This document shows, piece by piece, positions 41,609 through 50,683 of a DNA stretch of 62,096 nucleotides. The notes beneath the pieces were generated by a model, which saw only the letters and a list, made by a program, of their open reading frames with translations, made no database searches and was not told the origin of the DNA. This DNA is from an uncultured Peptostreptococcaceae bacterium. GTDB lineage: Bacteria > Bacillota > Clostridia > Tissierellales > Peptoniphilaceae. Both the position numbers and the translations under genes were made by a program. The stretch covers positions 1 through 62,096 of the forward strand of contig CAMYOU010000006.1 of the NCBI GenBank assembly GCA_947283485.1, in the 5' to 3' direction. How positions within the stretch are numbered: the first letter of the stretch is position 1; the number at the start of each line of letters is the position of its first letter.

Positions 41609-42205
41609 ATGAACGGAAAAATAAAAACTGAAAAATTACACAAAGAGCCTAAGAAAAAAGAATATAAGTGGATGCTTACCATTATCATATTATCCTTTGC
41701 ATTGACTTTTTTTATCGGTCTTTTGACGGAGCGCGTATCGGATGCGTTGCCGCTTTTTGTTGCGTTTTTGACCCTTATCGCAATCATTGTACTCGGAATT
41801 GTCTTCGATATTTTCGGTGTGGCGGTGAATGTAGCGAATGTGAAACAGTTCCACGCCATGGCGGCAAATCACGTTGCAGAAGCCAGATTTGCCGTGTTTT
41901 TATGCAGACACTCGGAAAAGGTATCAAGCATCTGCAACGATGTCATCGGAGATATCTGTGGCATCATATCCGGTGCCATCGGCAGCGGCATTGTGTTGCG
42001 TTCGGCAAAGCTCTTTTATCACGTTGATTTTATTCTTTTTTCCGCCATTTTTACGGCTTTTATTTCCTCTCTTACGATTGGAGGCAAAGCGTATGGAAAG
42101 CGTATCGCAACAGATTCGAGTGAGAGCCTTACGTTAAAAATGGGGAAATTTTTTTATTTACTGCAAGAAAAATTGGGAATTTCCATTCTAGGGGAGCATC
42201 GTTGA
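41609..42205 (+). CDS. oapA: OLE-associated membrane protein OapA
   Basis: 198 residues. A Lys-rich cytosolic N terminus (MNGKIKTEKLHKEPKKKEYK), then two close helices (about 24-44 and 50-74, around IIILSFALTFFIGLL and FVAFLTLIAIIVLGIVF). A conserved-looking central loop with FDIFGVAVNVANVKQFHAM and ARFAVFLCRH follows, and two further helices complete the four-helix layout known for OapA. In B. halodurans OapA binds OLE RNA and brings it to the membrane; the RNP affects growth in cold, ethanol and Mg2+ stress. ATG 41609 has AAGGA 6 bases upstream; ATG 41603 has none. Called from position and topology. Confidence 0.82.
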   Translation: MNGKIKTEKLHKEPKKKEYKWMLTIIILSFALTFFIGLLTERVSDALPLFVAFLTLIAIIVLGIVFDIFGVAVNVANVKQFHAMAANHVAEARFAVFLCRHSEKVSSICNDVIGDICGIISGAIGSGIVLRSAKLFYHVDFILFSAIFTAFISSLTIGGKAYGKRIATDSSESLTLKMGKFFYLLQEKLGISILGEHR

Positions 42206-42206
42206 T

Positions 42207-42917
42207 ATGCGATTGGATAAAAAACTCACGACGATGGTTCAGTCCAGAAGTCAGGCAAAGTCACTGATTTTGGAAGGACATGTAAAGCTTAATGGCACAG
42301 TTATCACAAAACCCGCCCATCCTTATGCCGGCGAAGAGATTACGATTGACGCACCGCTCTACGTCGGGCGAGGAGCGCAAAAACTTTTATATGCATTGAA
42401 CACGGGAATTGTAAGCCCGAAAGATCGGATTGCGCTCGACATCGGTGCTTCTACGGGAGGCTTTACGGAAGTTTTGCTGGAACATGGCGCAAAGTGCGTC
42501 TATGCAGTAGACGTCGGGCATGATCAACTCGATGCGATCTTGAAAGAGGATCCGCGTGTGATCTCCATGGAAGGAACGGACGCAAGAAAACTGACTCAAG
42601 ACATGGTTCCCGGTGCAAATTTTTTAACCATGGATGTAAGCTTTATTTCGGTCACAAAAGTATTGCCGGCGCTCACTTGTCTACTGAGTTCCGGGGCACC
42701 TTTCGTGATTCTTATTAAGCCTCAATTCGAGCTTGGGAAAGATCGTGTTCCGAAATCGGGTGTTGTGAAGAACGACCGCGATCGATCGGAAGTCGTCGCT
42801 TCCTTACGACGTTTTTGTGAGGATCAGGGATTTCGAGTTGAATGGGTAACCGAATCCCCGATTCGTGGAGGAGAAGGAAATATAGAGTATCTCTTTATTG
42901 GTCATAGAAAGGAGTAA
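42207..42917 (+). CDS. tlyA: TlyA-family rRNA 2'-O-methyltransferase
   Basis: 236 residues. N-terminal S4 RNA-binding domain (MRLDKKLTTMVQSRSQAKSL, about 1-60) and an FtsJ-like SAM-binding domain with LDIGASTGGFTEVLLEHGA, the motif FLTMDVSFISVTKVLP and a KPQFELG segment. Methylates riboses in 16S/23S rRNA. Two bases after oapA. In many OLE genomes the dxs gene lies before tlyA, but it is absent here. Confidence 0.94.
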   Translation: MRLDKKLTTMVQSRSQAKSLILEGHVKLNGTVITKPAHPYAGEEITIDAPLYVGRGAQKLLYALNTGIVSPKDRIALDIGASTGGFTEVLLEHGAKCVYAVDVGHDQLDAILKEDPRVISMEGTDARKLTQDMVPGANFLTMDVSFISVTKVLPALTCLLSSGAPFVILIKPQFELGKDRVPKSGVVKNDRDRSEVVASLRRFCEDQGFRVEWVTESPIRGGEGNIEYLFIGHRKE

Positions 42918-42921
42918 ATGT

Positions 42922-43374
42922 ATGAAGAAGTACACGAGGCAACGCATGATTCTTGACCTCATTGAGGAACATGATGTGCAGACGCAAGAGGAATTGTCTC
43001 ACTATCTGAGTGAGAAAGGCGTACGTGCGACGCAAGCGACCATTTCTCGAGATATCAAAGAGTTACGCATATCAAAAGTGCAAACGACGGATGGGGTCTA
43101 CAAATACGCACTCATCGACACGGTGCATGATTCATTAAACGAGAGACTCGATAAGATTTTTCGCTCGGCAGTGCTATCGATAAAGCATAACGGAGACATG
43201 GTGTTGGTGAAAACCATTTCCCACACGGCTGTTGTAGCGGGCATGGCAATCACCAATGCAAAAATTGCCGGGATCAGTGGTATCTTGTGCGGGAATGACA
43301 CGATCTTTATCACGGTAGACGATAAACAAGACCTCGACAGTATTACTGATCAGATCAAGAAGATCATTCGTTAA
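42922..43374 (+). CDS. argR: Arginine repressor ArgR
   Basis: 150 residues. N-terminal winged helix (ILDLIEEHDVQTQEELSHYL, VRATQATISRDIKELRI) and a C-terminal hexamerisation/arginine domain with GMAITNAKIAGISGILCGNDT. ATG 42922 follows AAAGGAG; the upstream in-frame ATG lies inside tlyA. No arginine gene is nearby; the position between tlyA and recN is the standard Firmicute order. Confidence 0.94.
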   Translation: MKKYTRQRMILDLIEEHDVQTQEELSHYLSEKGVRATQATISRDIKELRISKVQTTDGVYKYALIDTVHDSLNERLDKIFRSAVLSIKHNGDMVLVKTISHTAVVAGMAITNAKIAGISGILCGNDTIFITVDDKQDLDSITDQIKKIIR

Positions 43375-43378
43375 TCCT

Positions 43379-45055
43379 ATGCTGGCTGAACTTTCTATAC
43401 GAGGACTATCCGTCATCGAGCATCTCAGTAATTCTTTTTCGGACGGATTTTCGGTTATTACGGGAGAATCCGGTGCGGGTAAATCCGTGTTGGTCTATGC
43501 ACTTTCCCTTTTGTCCGGCGAACGCGCAAAAAAAGAAGCCATCCGCAAAGATTCAGACCGCGCGTGGATCAGTGCAACGTTTTTGGGGGTTGATCGCAAC
43601 CTTATCTCGAACGTGCTCGAACCTTACGGGATCGAGCTTCTTGATGACGTGGTCACTGTTTCAAGAGAAATGAGCAAAGATCGCTCCATCGCGCGTATCA
43701 ACGGTGCGATTGTACCGCTCGAAGCATTAAAAGTTTTGTCCAATCATCTGATTCTGATTTACGGTCAGCATGATCAATTGGGGCTTATGGAAAAAGATAT
43801 GGCGTTGCGCTATGTCGATCAAAAGATTCCCAAAACCCTATTAAATTCGGTGAAGATGGATGTACTCAGGCTACGTGATCTCGATCGCGAGGAAAGAGCA
43901 TTGTTGGCACCCGAAGAGCGGGCACGAGAAATGGAACTCTTGAGCTATCAAATTGATGAAATTGAACGTGCAGATTTCTTTGAGTCAAACGAGGATGAGC
44001 TCTTTGATGAATACAAAAAACTCTCTCATGTCGAAAGCATACTTGAATCACTTTCGAAGATTGAAGCGTGCATGGATGGGGATCAGGAATTTGGTGTGGA
44101 AGAAGGCATCGAAGACATCTTAAGGACAGCAAGATCTCTTGAGCAATTCGGATTCAAAGATCTCATTCAATCTGCCGAATCACTCAATATGGCTCTCGGA
44201 GAACTCCGCTATGCCAATCAACTGGCAATGGACAGTTTGACGCCGGATCCTGAGCGCAAAGAAGAACTCTACCATCGAATTACGGAAATGGATGCAATCA
44301 AGCGCAAATATGGTCCTGAAAAGCCGGATGTGCAGGCTTTTTATGAAACCTCCAAAGCGCGCAAGGAAGAATTGGAACGAGCCGACGAGCGTGTGGATGC
44401 CATCAAGAAAGAGCGTGAAGAACTCCGTGCAAAACTCAAGGTGAACGCTCAAAATTTAACAGAGATCAGAAAGAAAGAGGCACATTCACTCTCAAAACAA
44501 ATGACGAAAGCACTCCAGGAACTTGCCATTTCTCACGCGAGATTTTCCGTTCGAGTCGACGCAAAACCGCTCGACGTTGACGGCGAAGATGAAGTCGAGT
44601 TTTATTTTTCTGCAAATGAGGGAGAAGACGAAAAACTTCTTAGAGAGGTGGCATCAGGTGGTGAAATGAGCCGTATCATGCTGGCACTTTTGACAATGGG
44701 TGAGAGCGTCAAAGAAAAAACTTTGGTCTTCGATGAAATCGATACGGGACTATCGGGGAGAACGGCGCAGCGTATGGCGGAGAAACTCTTTGATTTATCT
44801 CTCGAAACGCAAGTGATTGCAGTATCACATCTGCCACAAATTGCATCGATGGCGGATACGCATTTTGTGATTGAGAAGACTACGGAACAAGAGCGTACGT
44901 ATTCAACCCTTGCATGTCTTGATGAATCGGCGCGTGAATGCGAAATCATGCGTCTTGTCGGCGGTGTGGACATTACAGGCGCGACGAAAGAGCACGCACA
45001 GGATATGCTAAGGCAATCCATGGAATACCGCGAAAGGAAGAAACCTCATGTGTGA
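43379..45055 (+). CDS. recN: DNA repair ATPase RecN
   Basis: 558 residues, SMC-like. Walker A GESGAGKSVLV (about 32-42), a long central coiled coil (about 150-380), signature EVASGGEMSRIMLAL and Walker B LVFDEIDTGLSGRTAQ, then AVSHLPQIA. Binds double-strand break ends. It starts 4 bases after argR; no strong Shine-Dalgarno is visible, so coupling is likely. It overlaps the nudix gene by 8 bases. Confidence 0.95.
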   Translation: MLAELSIRGLSVIEHLSNSFSDGFSVITGESGAGKSVLVYALSLLSGERAKKEAIRKDSDRAWISATFLGVDRNLISNVLEPYGIELLDDVVTVSREMSKDRSIARINGAIVPLEALKVLSNHLILIYGQHDQLGLMEKDMALRYVDQKIPKTLLNSVKMDVLRLRDLDREERALLAPEERAREMELLSYQIDEIERADFFESNEDELFDEYKKLSHVESILESLSKIEACMDGDQEFGVEEGIEDILRTARSLEQFGFKDLIQSAESLNMALGELRYANQLAMDSLTPDPERKEELYHRITEMDAIKRKYGPEKPDVQAFYETSKARKEELERADERVDAIKKEREELRAKLKVNAQNLTEIRKKEAHSLSKQMTKALQELAISHARFSVRVDAKPLDVDGEDEVEFYFSANEGEDEKLLREVASGGEMSRIMLALLTMGESVKEKTLVFDEIDTGLSGRTAQRMAEKLFDLSLETQVIAVSHLPQIASMADTHFVIEKTTEQERTYSTLACLDESARECEIMRLVGGVDITGATKEHAQDMLRQSMEYRERKKPHV

Positions 45056-45596
45056 GCAAAAAACAATGAAGTCGGAGACGATCTACGAGGGTAAAATTCT
45101 TACTCTGCGTGTTGATACGGTTGAACTTCCCGATATGAAATATGCACGCAGAGAGATTATCGAGCAGCGTGCTGCCGTCGTCATCGTGGCAATCGATGGA
45201 GAGGGTCGCATTTTATTTGTTCGACAATATCGCAAAGCTGTTGAAGATCGTCTTTTGGAATTGCCTGCCGGAAAAATCGACCCCGGAGAAACTCCGACCG
45301 ATGCTGCACGTCGGGAACTGAGAGAGGAAACCAAATACAACGCCAAGGACTTCACACCTCTCTTTGAAGCCTATGCATCGCCCGGATATTCGACTGAAAA
45401 AATGTATTTTTACCTTGCACGAGATTTGTTTGATGCGCCACTTCCGGAGGATCCGGATGAAGCGATTACGCTAGAGAGATACTCGGTAGCTGAAGTGAAA
45501 ATAATGCTTCAAAAAGGAGAAATCAAGGACTGCAAAACTGTTGCAGGGTTACTCTATGCACTGAACAGATTGGAGGATGAACATGCGCGCGGTTGA
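45048..45596 (+). CDS. NUDIX hydrolase (ADP-ribose pyrophosphatase type)
   Basis: 182 residues. NUDIX box GKIDPGETPTDAARRELREET (read as GKIDPGETP and AARRELREET) preceded by VRQYRKAVEDRLLELPAG, as in ADP-ribose pyrophosphatases of the NudF type, and YASPGYSTEKMYFYLA afterwards. The hydroxyl-bearing Gly usually after REET is Lys/Tyr here. Overlaps recN and the next gene. Confidence 0.9.
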   Translation: MCEQKTMKSETIYEGKILTLRVDTVELPDMKYARREIIEQRAAVVIVAIDGEGRILFVRQYRKAVEDRLLELPAGKIDPGETPTDAARRELREETKYNAKDFTPLFEAYASPGYSTEKMYFYLARDLFDAPLPEDPDEAITLERYSVAEVKIMLQKGEIKDCKTVAGLLYALNRLEDEHARG

Positions 45597-46899
45597 TATT
45601 ATCGCAGCAAAACGCGACGGGAAAGAACTTTCACACGAAGAAATAAGATACCTCATCGAGGGTTATGTACGAGGTGAAATTCCGGATTATCAAGTCTCCG
45701 CTTTTTTGATGGCGGTTTATTTTCGCGGAATGAGCGATGACGAACTTTTCTATCTCACGGACATCATGGCGGCATCCGGTGAAAAGACGGACTTAACAGG
45801 CATTGAAGGTAAGACGATTGACAAGCACTCCACAGGCGGTGTAGGGGACACGACGACACTCATTGTGGGGCCGATTCTTGCAAGTCTCGGTATTCCGTTT
45901 GCAAAGATGTCCGGCCGCGGACTCGGGCATACCGGCGGAACACTTGACAAACTGGAAAGCATTCCGGGTTTTGAAGTCCGACTCACCAAAGAGGAATTCA
46001 TCAAAGAGGTCAATCAGAACAAACTCGTTATTTGCGGACAGACAGACAATATCGCACCGGCAGATAAACTGCTCTACGCGTTGAGAGACGTTACGGCGAC
46101 GGTGGAATCCATCCCGCTGATTGCATCAAGCATCATGTCCAAAAAACTTGCAATCGGATGCGACGCCATCGTTCTGGATGTGAAATACGGTAGCGGTGCG
46201 TTTATGAAGACGGCGGAAGATGCGGAAACACTGGCAGATTTAATGGTGCGCATCGGGACAAAAGCCGGAAAAGAAACCGTCGCGTATATTACCAATATGG
46301 ACGAACCGCTCGGCAGTTCGATTGGGAATGCCAATGAAGTAGCAGAAGCGATTCGTATGCTCCGCGGCGAAGAAGACGGTCCTCTACTTGAACTCTCAAA
46401 GATTTTGGCGACGGAAGCTCTGATGTTGGCTACCAATATCGATAAGGAGACGGCAAAAGAGAAAGTCGACGCAACACTTGCAGACAAAGATGCTTACGCC
46501 TCCTTTGTAAAGATGGTAAAGGCTCAAAAGGGTTCTGTAGAGGCTGTGCAAAATCTCGCAAAAATGCCGCACGCTCCCTTGACAATCGAAGTGAAAGCGG
46601 AGAAACACGGTTACGTGTCGAAGATTCAAGCTGAAGAAGTCGGACGTGCTTCTCTCGAGCTCGGCGCAGGTAGAAGGACAAAAGACGATCGGATTGATCT
46701 GAGCGTCGGTCTGGATATGAAAGTTCGCGTCGGTAGCCAAGTTCAAGAGGGGAATGTCATTGCAATTTTGCATGCAAAGGATGAGAACACGGCAAGTGTT
46801 GCACGAAAGATCCTACTGGGAGCTATTGAAATCACGGAAGACCGCGTCAAAGCACTTCCGCTCGTCAACAAACGCATTGGAAAGGAAGACCTTCATTGA
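45583..46899 (+). CDS. pdp: Pyrimidine-nucleoside phosphorylase
   Basis: 438 residues. The phosphate and nucleoside site signature DKHSTGGVGDTTTL and SGRGLGHTGGTLDKLESIPG (read in two pieces), GQTDNIAPADKLLYALRD, and the C-terminal GHKxGYV-type domain (KHGYVSKI). Cleaves uridine and thymidine with phosphate in nucleoside salvage. The start is placed at ATG 45583, 6 bases after TGGAGG; 45577 is within that element. Confidence 0.93.
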   Translation: MRAVDIIAAKRDGKELSHEEIRYLIEGYVRGEIPDYQVSAFLMAVYFRGMSDDELFYLTDIMAASGEKTDLTGIEGKTIDKHSTGGVGDTTTLIVGPILASLGIPFAKMSGRGLGHTGGTLDKLESIPGFEVRLTKEEFIKEVNQNKLVICGQTDNIAPADKLLYALRDVTATVESIPLIASSIMSKKLAIGCDAIVLDVKYGSGAFMKTAEDAETLADLMVRIGTKAGKETVAYITNMDEPLGSSIGNANEVAEAIRMLRGEEDGPLLELSKILATEALMLATNIDKETAKEKVDATLADKDAYASFVKMVKAQKGSVEAVQNLAKMPHAPLTIEVKAEKHGYVSKIQAEEVGRASLELGAGRRTKDDRIDLSVGLDMKVRVGSQVQEGNVIAILHAKDENTASVARKILLGAIEITEDRVKALPLVNKRIGKEDLH

Positions 46900-47495
46900 A
46901 TACGATTCTTAACTATGCCCTGACTGCAGTTGCGCTTCTCATGACAATTGTCTTGCATGAGTTGGGACATGGTTATGTTGCACTTTGGCAAGGAGATACC
47001 ACCGCAAAAGAGGCGGGACGTTTGACGCTCAATCCCATCAAACACATCGATCCGATCGGTCTGGTATGTCTTTATGTTTTTAAGCTTGGATGGGCAAAAC
47101 CCGTCCCTATTGATCCGTCTCGATTCAAAAATTATCGAAAAGGCATGCTATTCGTTTCCATTGCCGGTGTGAGCGTGAATCTCATATTGGCTTTTTTGAG
47201 CGCGCTTTTGATGCGCTTTTTTGCAAGCGATGCACTGCTCATGGATTTTCTCTCGCAACTTTTTTTCTACAATATTGCTTTCTTTGTATTCAATCTTCTT
47301 CCCATTCCGCCTTTGGACGGCTCGAGACTCATCACAACGTTTTTGCCGTATCGAACTCAATATGTGATGGCTCGGTATGAGCGGTATTCCTACTTTTTGC
47401 TACTTGCCCTCTCTTGGTCGGGATTCCTTGCAAAAATCATGGTACCCTTTATGCAACATATGGCTAGCGGTATCTTGCGCGTGGTACTTCGATGA
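46896..47495 (+). CDS. Site-2 protease family (M50) membrane protein
   Basis: 199 residues. HELGH at 21-25 within the first helix, a second metal-ligand motif NLLPIPPLDGSRL (about 137-149), and four to five helices without a PDZ domain. This is the short YwhC/FtsH-like M50 group usually found beside scpA in Firmicutes; its substrate is unknown. The start is TTG 46896, overlapping the pdp stop as TTGA, with AAAGGAAG upstream. Confidence 0.9.
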   Translation: MNTILNYALTAVALLMTIVLHELGHGYVALWQGDTTAKEAGRLTLNPIKHIDPIGLVCLYVFKLGWAKPVPIDPSRFKNYRKGMLFVSIAGVSVNLILAFLSALLMRFFASDALLMDFLSQLFFYNIAFFVFNLLPIPPLDGSRLITTFLPYRTQYVMARYERYSYFLLLALSWSGFLAKIMVPFMQHMASGILRVVLR

Positions 47496-48196
47496 GCGTC
47501 ACCATAGAAATTCCGGAATACAGAGGTCCGATGGATATTCTTCTCCGTCTCATCGAAGATAAAAAAATGGATATTTTGAAAATTTCCATTTCGGAGATCA
47601 CGGAGGATTATTTAGAAATCGTAAATACGATGAGAAAACGGATGGATCCGGAAGAAATGAGTGATTTTCTTGTGATGGCAGCAAGCCTGATGCAGATTAA
47701 GTCTGCTCAACTCCTTTATAAGCCGGATGAAAATGAAGAAGACCCGACGGAAGAACTGACAAGGCGTCTTCTTGAATACAAAAAGTACAAAGAGATGATA
47801 CCGACACTGACGGAACTCTACGAAGAAGCGGCAAAATGTTACGGGAAACCTATGGAAGACTTGAGTCCGTATCTTACCGATGAACTGCCGATTGTCCCGG
47901 AAGTGGAAATGTTGGAGAAACTTTATCGTTTGCTCAATCTCCATCGGGAAGAGGAACAATCCGTAGATGAAATTCTCCATGAAGATGCGTTTCCGATCGA
48001 ACACTATATGGAACGCATCCGCAAGAATTGGCAAGGCACCGCGATGAGAGCGGAAGAAATCTTCAACGGACTTTCGCGCGTAGAAAAAATCATTACTTTT
48101 TTAGCGCTTTTAGAACTTGTCAAAGATGGCTGGGGAAAAATAACGGAACGCAATGGAATTATATTCTTGGTGGGAGGGGATGTGCATGACAGATGA
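47492..48196 (+). CDS. scpA: Segregation and condensation protein A
   Basis: 234 residues, kleisin. It begins EIPEYRGPMDILLRLIEDKKMDI (shown as YRGPMDILLRLIEDKKMDI), with an N-terminal domain that binds the Smc neck and a C-terminal winged helix near EIFNGLSRVEKIITFLALLEL. Forms the Smc-ScpAB condensin. ATGA overlap with the M50 gene; it overlaps scpB by 11 bases. Confidence 0.94.
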   Translation: MSVTIEIPEYRGPMDILLRLIEDKKMDILKISISEITEDYLEIVNTMRKRMDPEEMSDFLVMAASLMQIKSAQLLYKPDENEEDPTEELTRRLLEYKKYKEMIPTLTELYEEAAKCYGKPMEDLSPYLTDELPIVPEVEMLEKLYRLLNLHREEEQSVDEILHEDAFPIEHYMERIRKNWQGTAMRAEEIFNGLSRVEKIITFLALLELVKDGWGKITERNGIIFLVGGDVHDR

Positions 48197-48719
48197 AGTG
48201 AATCTCAGGGGGATTCTTGAAGGGATTCTCTATGTCTATGGAGAGCCGATTTCGGCAGAGAGACTCGCGGACATCACCTCTTGTGCGGTCGCGGAGATTC
48301 AAAGTGCACTGGGTTTGCTGGAAGAAAATCTGGAACTCGAACATCGAGGAATCAGACTCAGATGCTATGAGGGAAAGTATCGCCTGGAAACCATTCCGGA
48401 GATTGCGCCATATCTTGAGAAACTCATGGAATCTACGCCACGACCGCTCAGCCAATCTGCCATGGAAGTTCTTTCCATCATTGCCTATAAACAGCCTGTA
48501 ACGCGTCAGTCCATTGACGAAATACGAGGTGTGCGCTCCCAAGCAACCATGGAAACCCTTCTCTCACACGGACTCATCGAAGAAAAAGGCAGATTGGATC
48601 GCATTGGGAGGCCGGTTTTATTCGGGACGACCACGCGCTTTTTGGAGGCTTTTGGATTATCGAGTCTCGATGCGCTACCAAAACTCAAGGAGGAAGGGGC
48701 GGAAGATGCGGATCAATAA
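48186..48719 (+). CDS. scpB: Segregation and condensation protein B
   Basis: 177 residues with two winged helices: LRGILEGILYVYGEPISAERL and the conserved LSQSAMEVLSIIAYKQPVTR, then EIRGVRSQATMETLLSHGLI and RPVLFGTTTRFLEAFGL. It dimerises on ScpA. ATG 48186 is 8 bases after GGAGG; the ATG at 48180 is too close. Overlaps the pseudouridine synthase gene by 14 bases. Confidence 0.94.
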   Translation: MTDEVNLRGILEGILYVYGEPISAERLADITSCAVAEIQSALGLLEENLELEHRGIRLRCYEGKYRLETIPEIAPYLEKLMESTPRPLSQSAMEVLSIIAYKQPVTRQSIDEIRGVRSQATMETLLSHGLIEEKGRLDRIGRPVLFGTTTRFLEAFGLSSLDALPKLKEEGAEDADQ

Positions 48720-49542
48720 ATTTTTGCGTGATTCCGGAGTCACTTCGAGACGTGGTGCTGATGAAATGATTGCATCTGGGCGAGTCTCTGTAAACGGCAA
48801 AAGGATTATGACTCCCGGGGTGGAAGTGGAACCGGACAAGGATGAAGTTGCGGTAGATGGCAAGATTGTACGTCCTTGCAAGGGAACTTATGTGGTGCTT
48901 TTTTCAAAACCTTGCAATGTTACCACAACACTTTCAGATCCGCATGCTAAAAAGACCGTTGCAGACTATTTTTGCGAATTTCCTGTAAGACTGTTTCCCG
49001 TTGGGCGATTGGATCAGGACACATCGGGTCTCCTCATCATGACCAATGACGGGGATCTCGCATATAAACTCACACATCCTAAGTTTGAAAAGACGAAAAC
49101 ATATCTTGCAAGTTGTGCAGGTATTTTAGAAAGATGTAAGATCGAAAAACTACAAAAAGGCATATGTCTTGAGGACGGCTGGACACTTCCTGCCGTCATT
49201 TCTAATGTCCACGCGCTCAAAGGACGAACGTCTCTTGAAATCACTATACGAGAAGGAAAGAATCGGCAAATACGTAGAATGTTTGACGCGCTCGGACATC
49301 CGATCATAGAATTGCGACGTATTGCGATCGGTTCCTTACGTTCACCGAATATGAAAGACGGCACATACCGTGTGCTCAGTAGCGATGAGATTCGGACTCT
49401 ACTGAAAGCTCCGTTTGACGGGGGAGAAAAGAACAAGGGCAATAAACCGAGTATGACTGAGAGGAGGCTCGATGATGAAAATCATAGTCGTTGGAGGAGG
49501 ACCTGCGGGAATGATGGCTGCAGGTATGGCCGCAAGCGGTGA
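48706..49542 (+). CDS. rluB: RluB/RsuA-family pseudouridine synthase
   Basis: 278 residues. N-terminal S4 domain (MRINKFLRDSGVTSRRGADE, GRVSVNG), catalytic Asp in FPVGRLDQDTSGLLIMTNDG and REGKNRQIRRMFDALGHPI. Modifies 23S (or 16S) rRNA uridine. ATG 48706 follows AAGGAGG. The C-terminal 30 residues (about 249-278) are basic and read into the next gene for 71 bases, an unusually long overlap. Confidence 0.92.
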   Translation: MRINKFLRDSGVTSRRGADEMIASGRVSVNGKRIMTPGVEVEPDKDEVAVDGKIVRPCKGTYVVLFSKPCNVTTTLSDPHAKKTVADYFCEFPVRLFPVGRLDQDTSGLLIMTNDGDLAYKLTHPKFEKTKTYLASCAGILERCKIEKLQKGICLEDGWTLPAVISNVHALKGRTSLEITIREGKNRQIRRMFDALGHPIIELRRIAIGSLRSPNMKDGTYRVLSSDEIRTLLKAPFDGGEKNKGNKPSMTERRLDDENHSRWRRTCGNDGCRYGRKR

Positions 49543-50683
49543 CCACGATGTCCTTCTGTTGGAAAAAAATGAAAAGCTCGGGAAAAAACTCTACATCACC
49601 GGCAAAGGGCGTTGCAATATTACAAATGATAAAGACATCGAAGAATTCATCACGGAGACAGTAAGGAACGGTCGATTTTTATACTCCGCCTATTACGGAT
49701 TCACCAATAGAGATCTTATGGATTTCTTGGAATTGCACGGGCTTAAACTCAAGGTTGAGCAAGGGGGACGCGTATTTCCAAAATCCGATAAAGCAAGCGA
49801 TGTAACCAAAACACTCTCTCATTGGATGGAAAAACGAGGCGTCCGTGTAAAATTCAATTGCGAAGTAAAGGGAATCACACGAAGCGAATCCGGATTTATC
49901 GTGAAAACGGGAAACGGTCAATATACATCGGACGTAGTGATTGTTGCGACGGGCGGTCGTTCTTATCCATCTACGGGATCCACCGGAGACGGATATCGCT
50001 TTGCGAATGCATTCGGCATTCAAACGACGGCGACGCGACCGTCTTTGTGTCCGATGGATCTTGTCGACCCATTGCCGGAACTCGCGGGATTGACACTGAA
50101 GAACGTATGTCTTACTCTAAAGCAAGGCAAAAAACAAATGTCGGAATTTGGAGATCTCTTATTTACCCATCGCGGAATCAGCGGTCCCATTGTCTTCACA
50201 CTATCCAGTGAGGATTTTACGTTTTCGTCGGCGAATGCATCATTGGATCTGAAACCCGCTCTCTCTGAAGATACGCTTGATAACAGAATCTTAAGAGAGA
50301 TTGCGAAAGATCCTAAGAAACAATTAAAGACGCTGATGCGATCGTTACTTCCTCAAGTGATGGTTTCGTGTGTCTTAAACCAAGCACAACTTGATTCCGA
50401 AAAGACGGCAAGCGAACTTACACGTGAGGAACGCAAAGCGCTTGTCGATGCGCTCAAGGGATTTTCATTTCAAATCAAAACACTTGGACGATTTGAAGAA
50501 GCGGTGATCACAAGAGGCGGGGTGGACATCAAAGAAATCAACCCGTCAACGATGGAGTGCAAGAAAATGCCGGGACTCTACTTCGTGGGCGAAGTCTTAG
50601 ATCTGGACGCACATACCGGCGGGTATAATTTGCAGATTGCGTTTTCGACAGGCGTATGCGCAGGGAGGAGTGTTGCACCATGA
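49472..50683 (+). CDS. HI0933/BaiN-like NAD(P)/FAD-dependent flavoprotein
   Basis: 403 residues. N-terminal dinucleotide-binding VVGGGPAGMMAAGMAA, GKKLYITGKGRCNITND (family signature), VVIVATGGRSYPSTGSTGDGY (in parts) and C-terminal GLYFVGEVLDLDAHTGGYN. Members include YhiN and a clostridial enzyme implicated in bile acid work, but the reaction is unknown for most. GAGAGGAGG precedes ATG 49472 inside the upstream gene. The stop overlaps cmk (ATGA). Confidence 0.9.
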   Translation: MMKIIVVGGGPAGMMAAGMAASGDHDVLLLEKNEKLGKKLYITGKGRCNITNDKDIEEFITETVRNGRFLYSAYYGFTNRDLMDFLELHGLKLKVEQGGRVFPKSDKASDVTKTLSHWMEKRGVRVKFNCEVKGITRSESGFIVKTGNGQYTSDVVIVATGGRSYPSTGSTGDGYRFANAFGIQTTATRPSLCPMDLVDPLPELAGLTLKNVCLTLKQGKKQMSEFGDLLFTHRGISGPIVFTLSSEDFTFSSANASLDLKPALSEDTLDNRILREIAKDPKKQLKTLMRSLLPQVMVSCVLNQAQLDSEKTASELTREERKALVDALKGFSFQIKTLGRFEEAVITRGGVDIKEINPSTMECKKMPGLYFVGEVLDLDAHTGGYNLQIAFSTGVCAGRSVAP

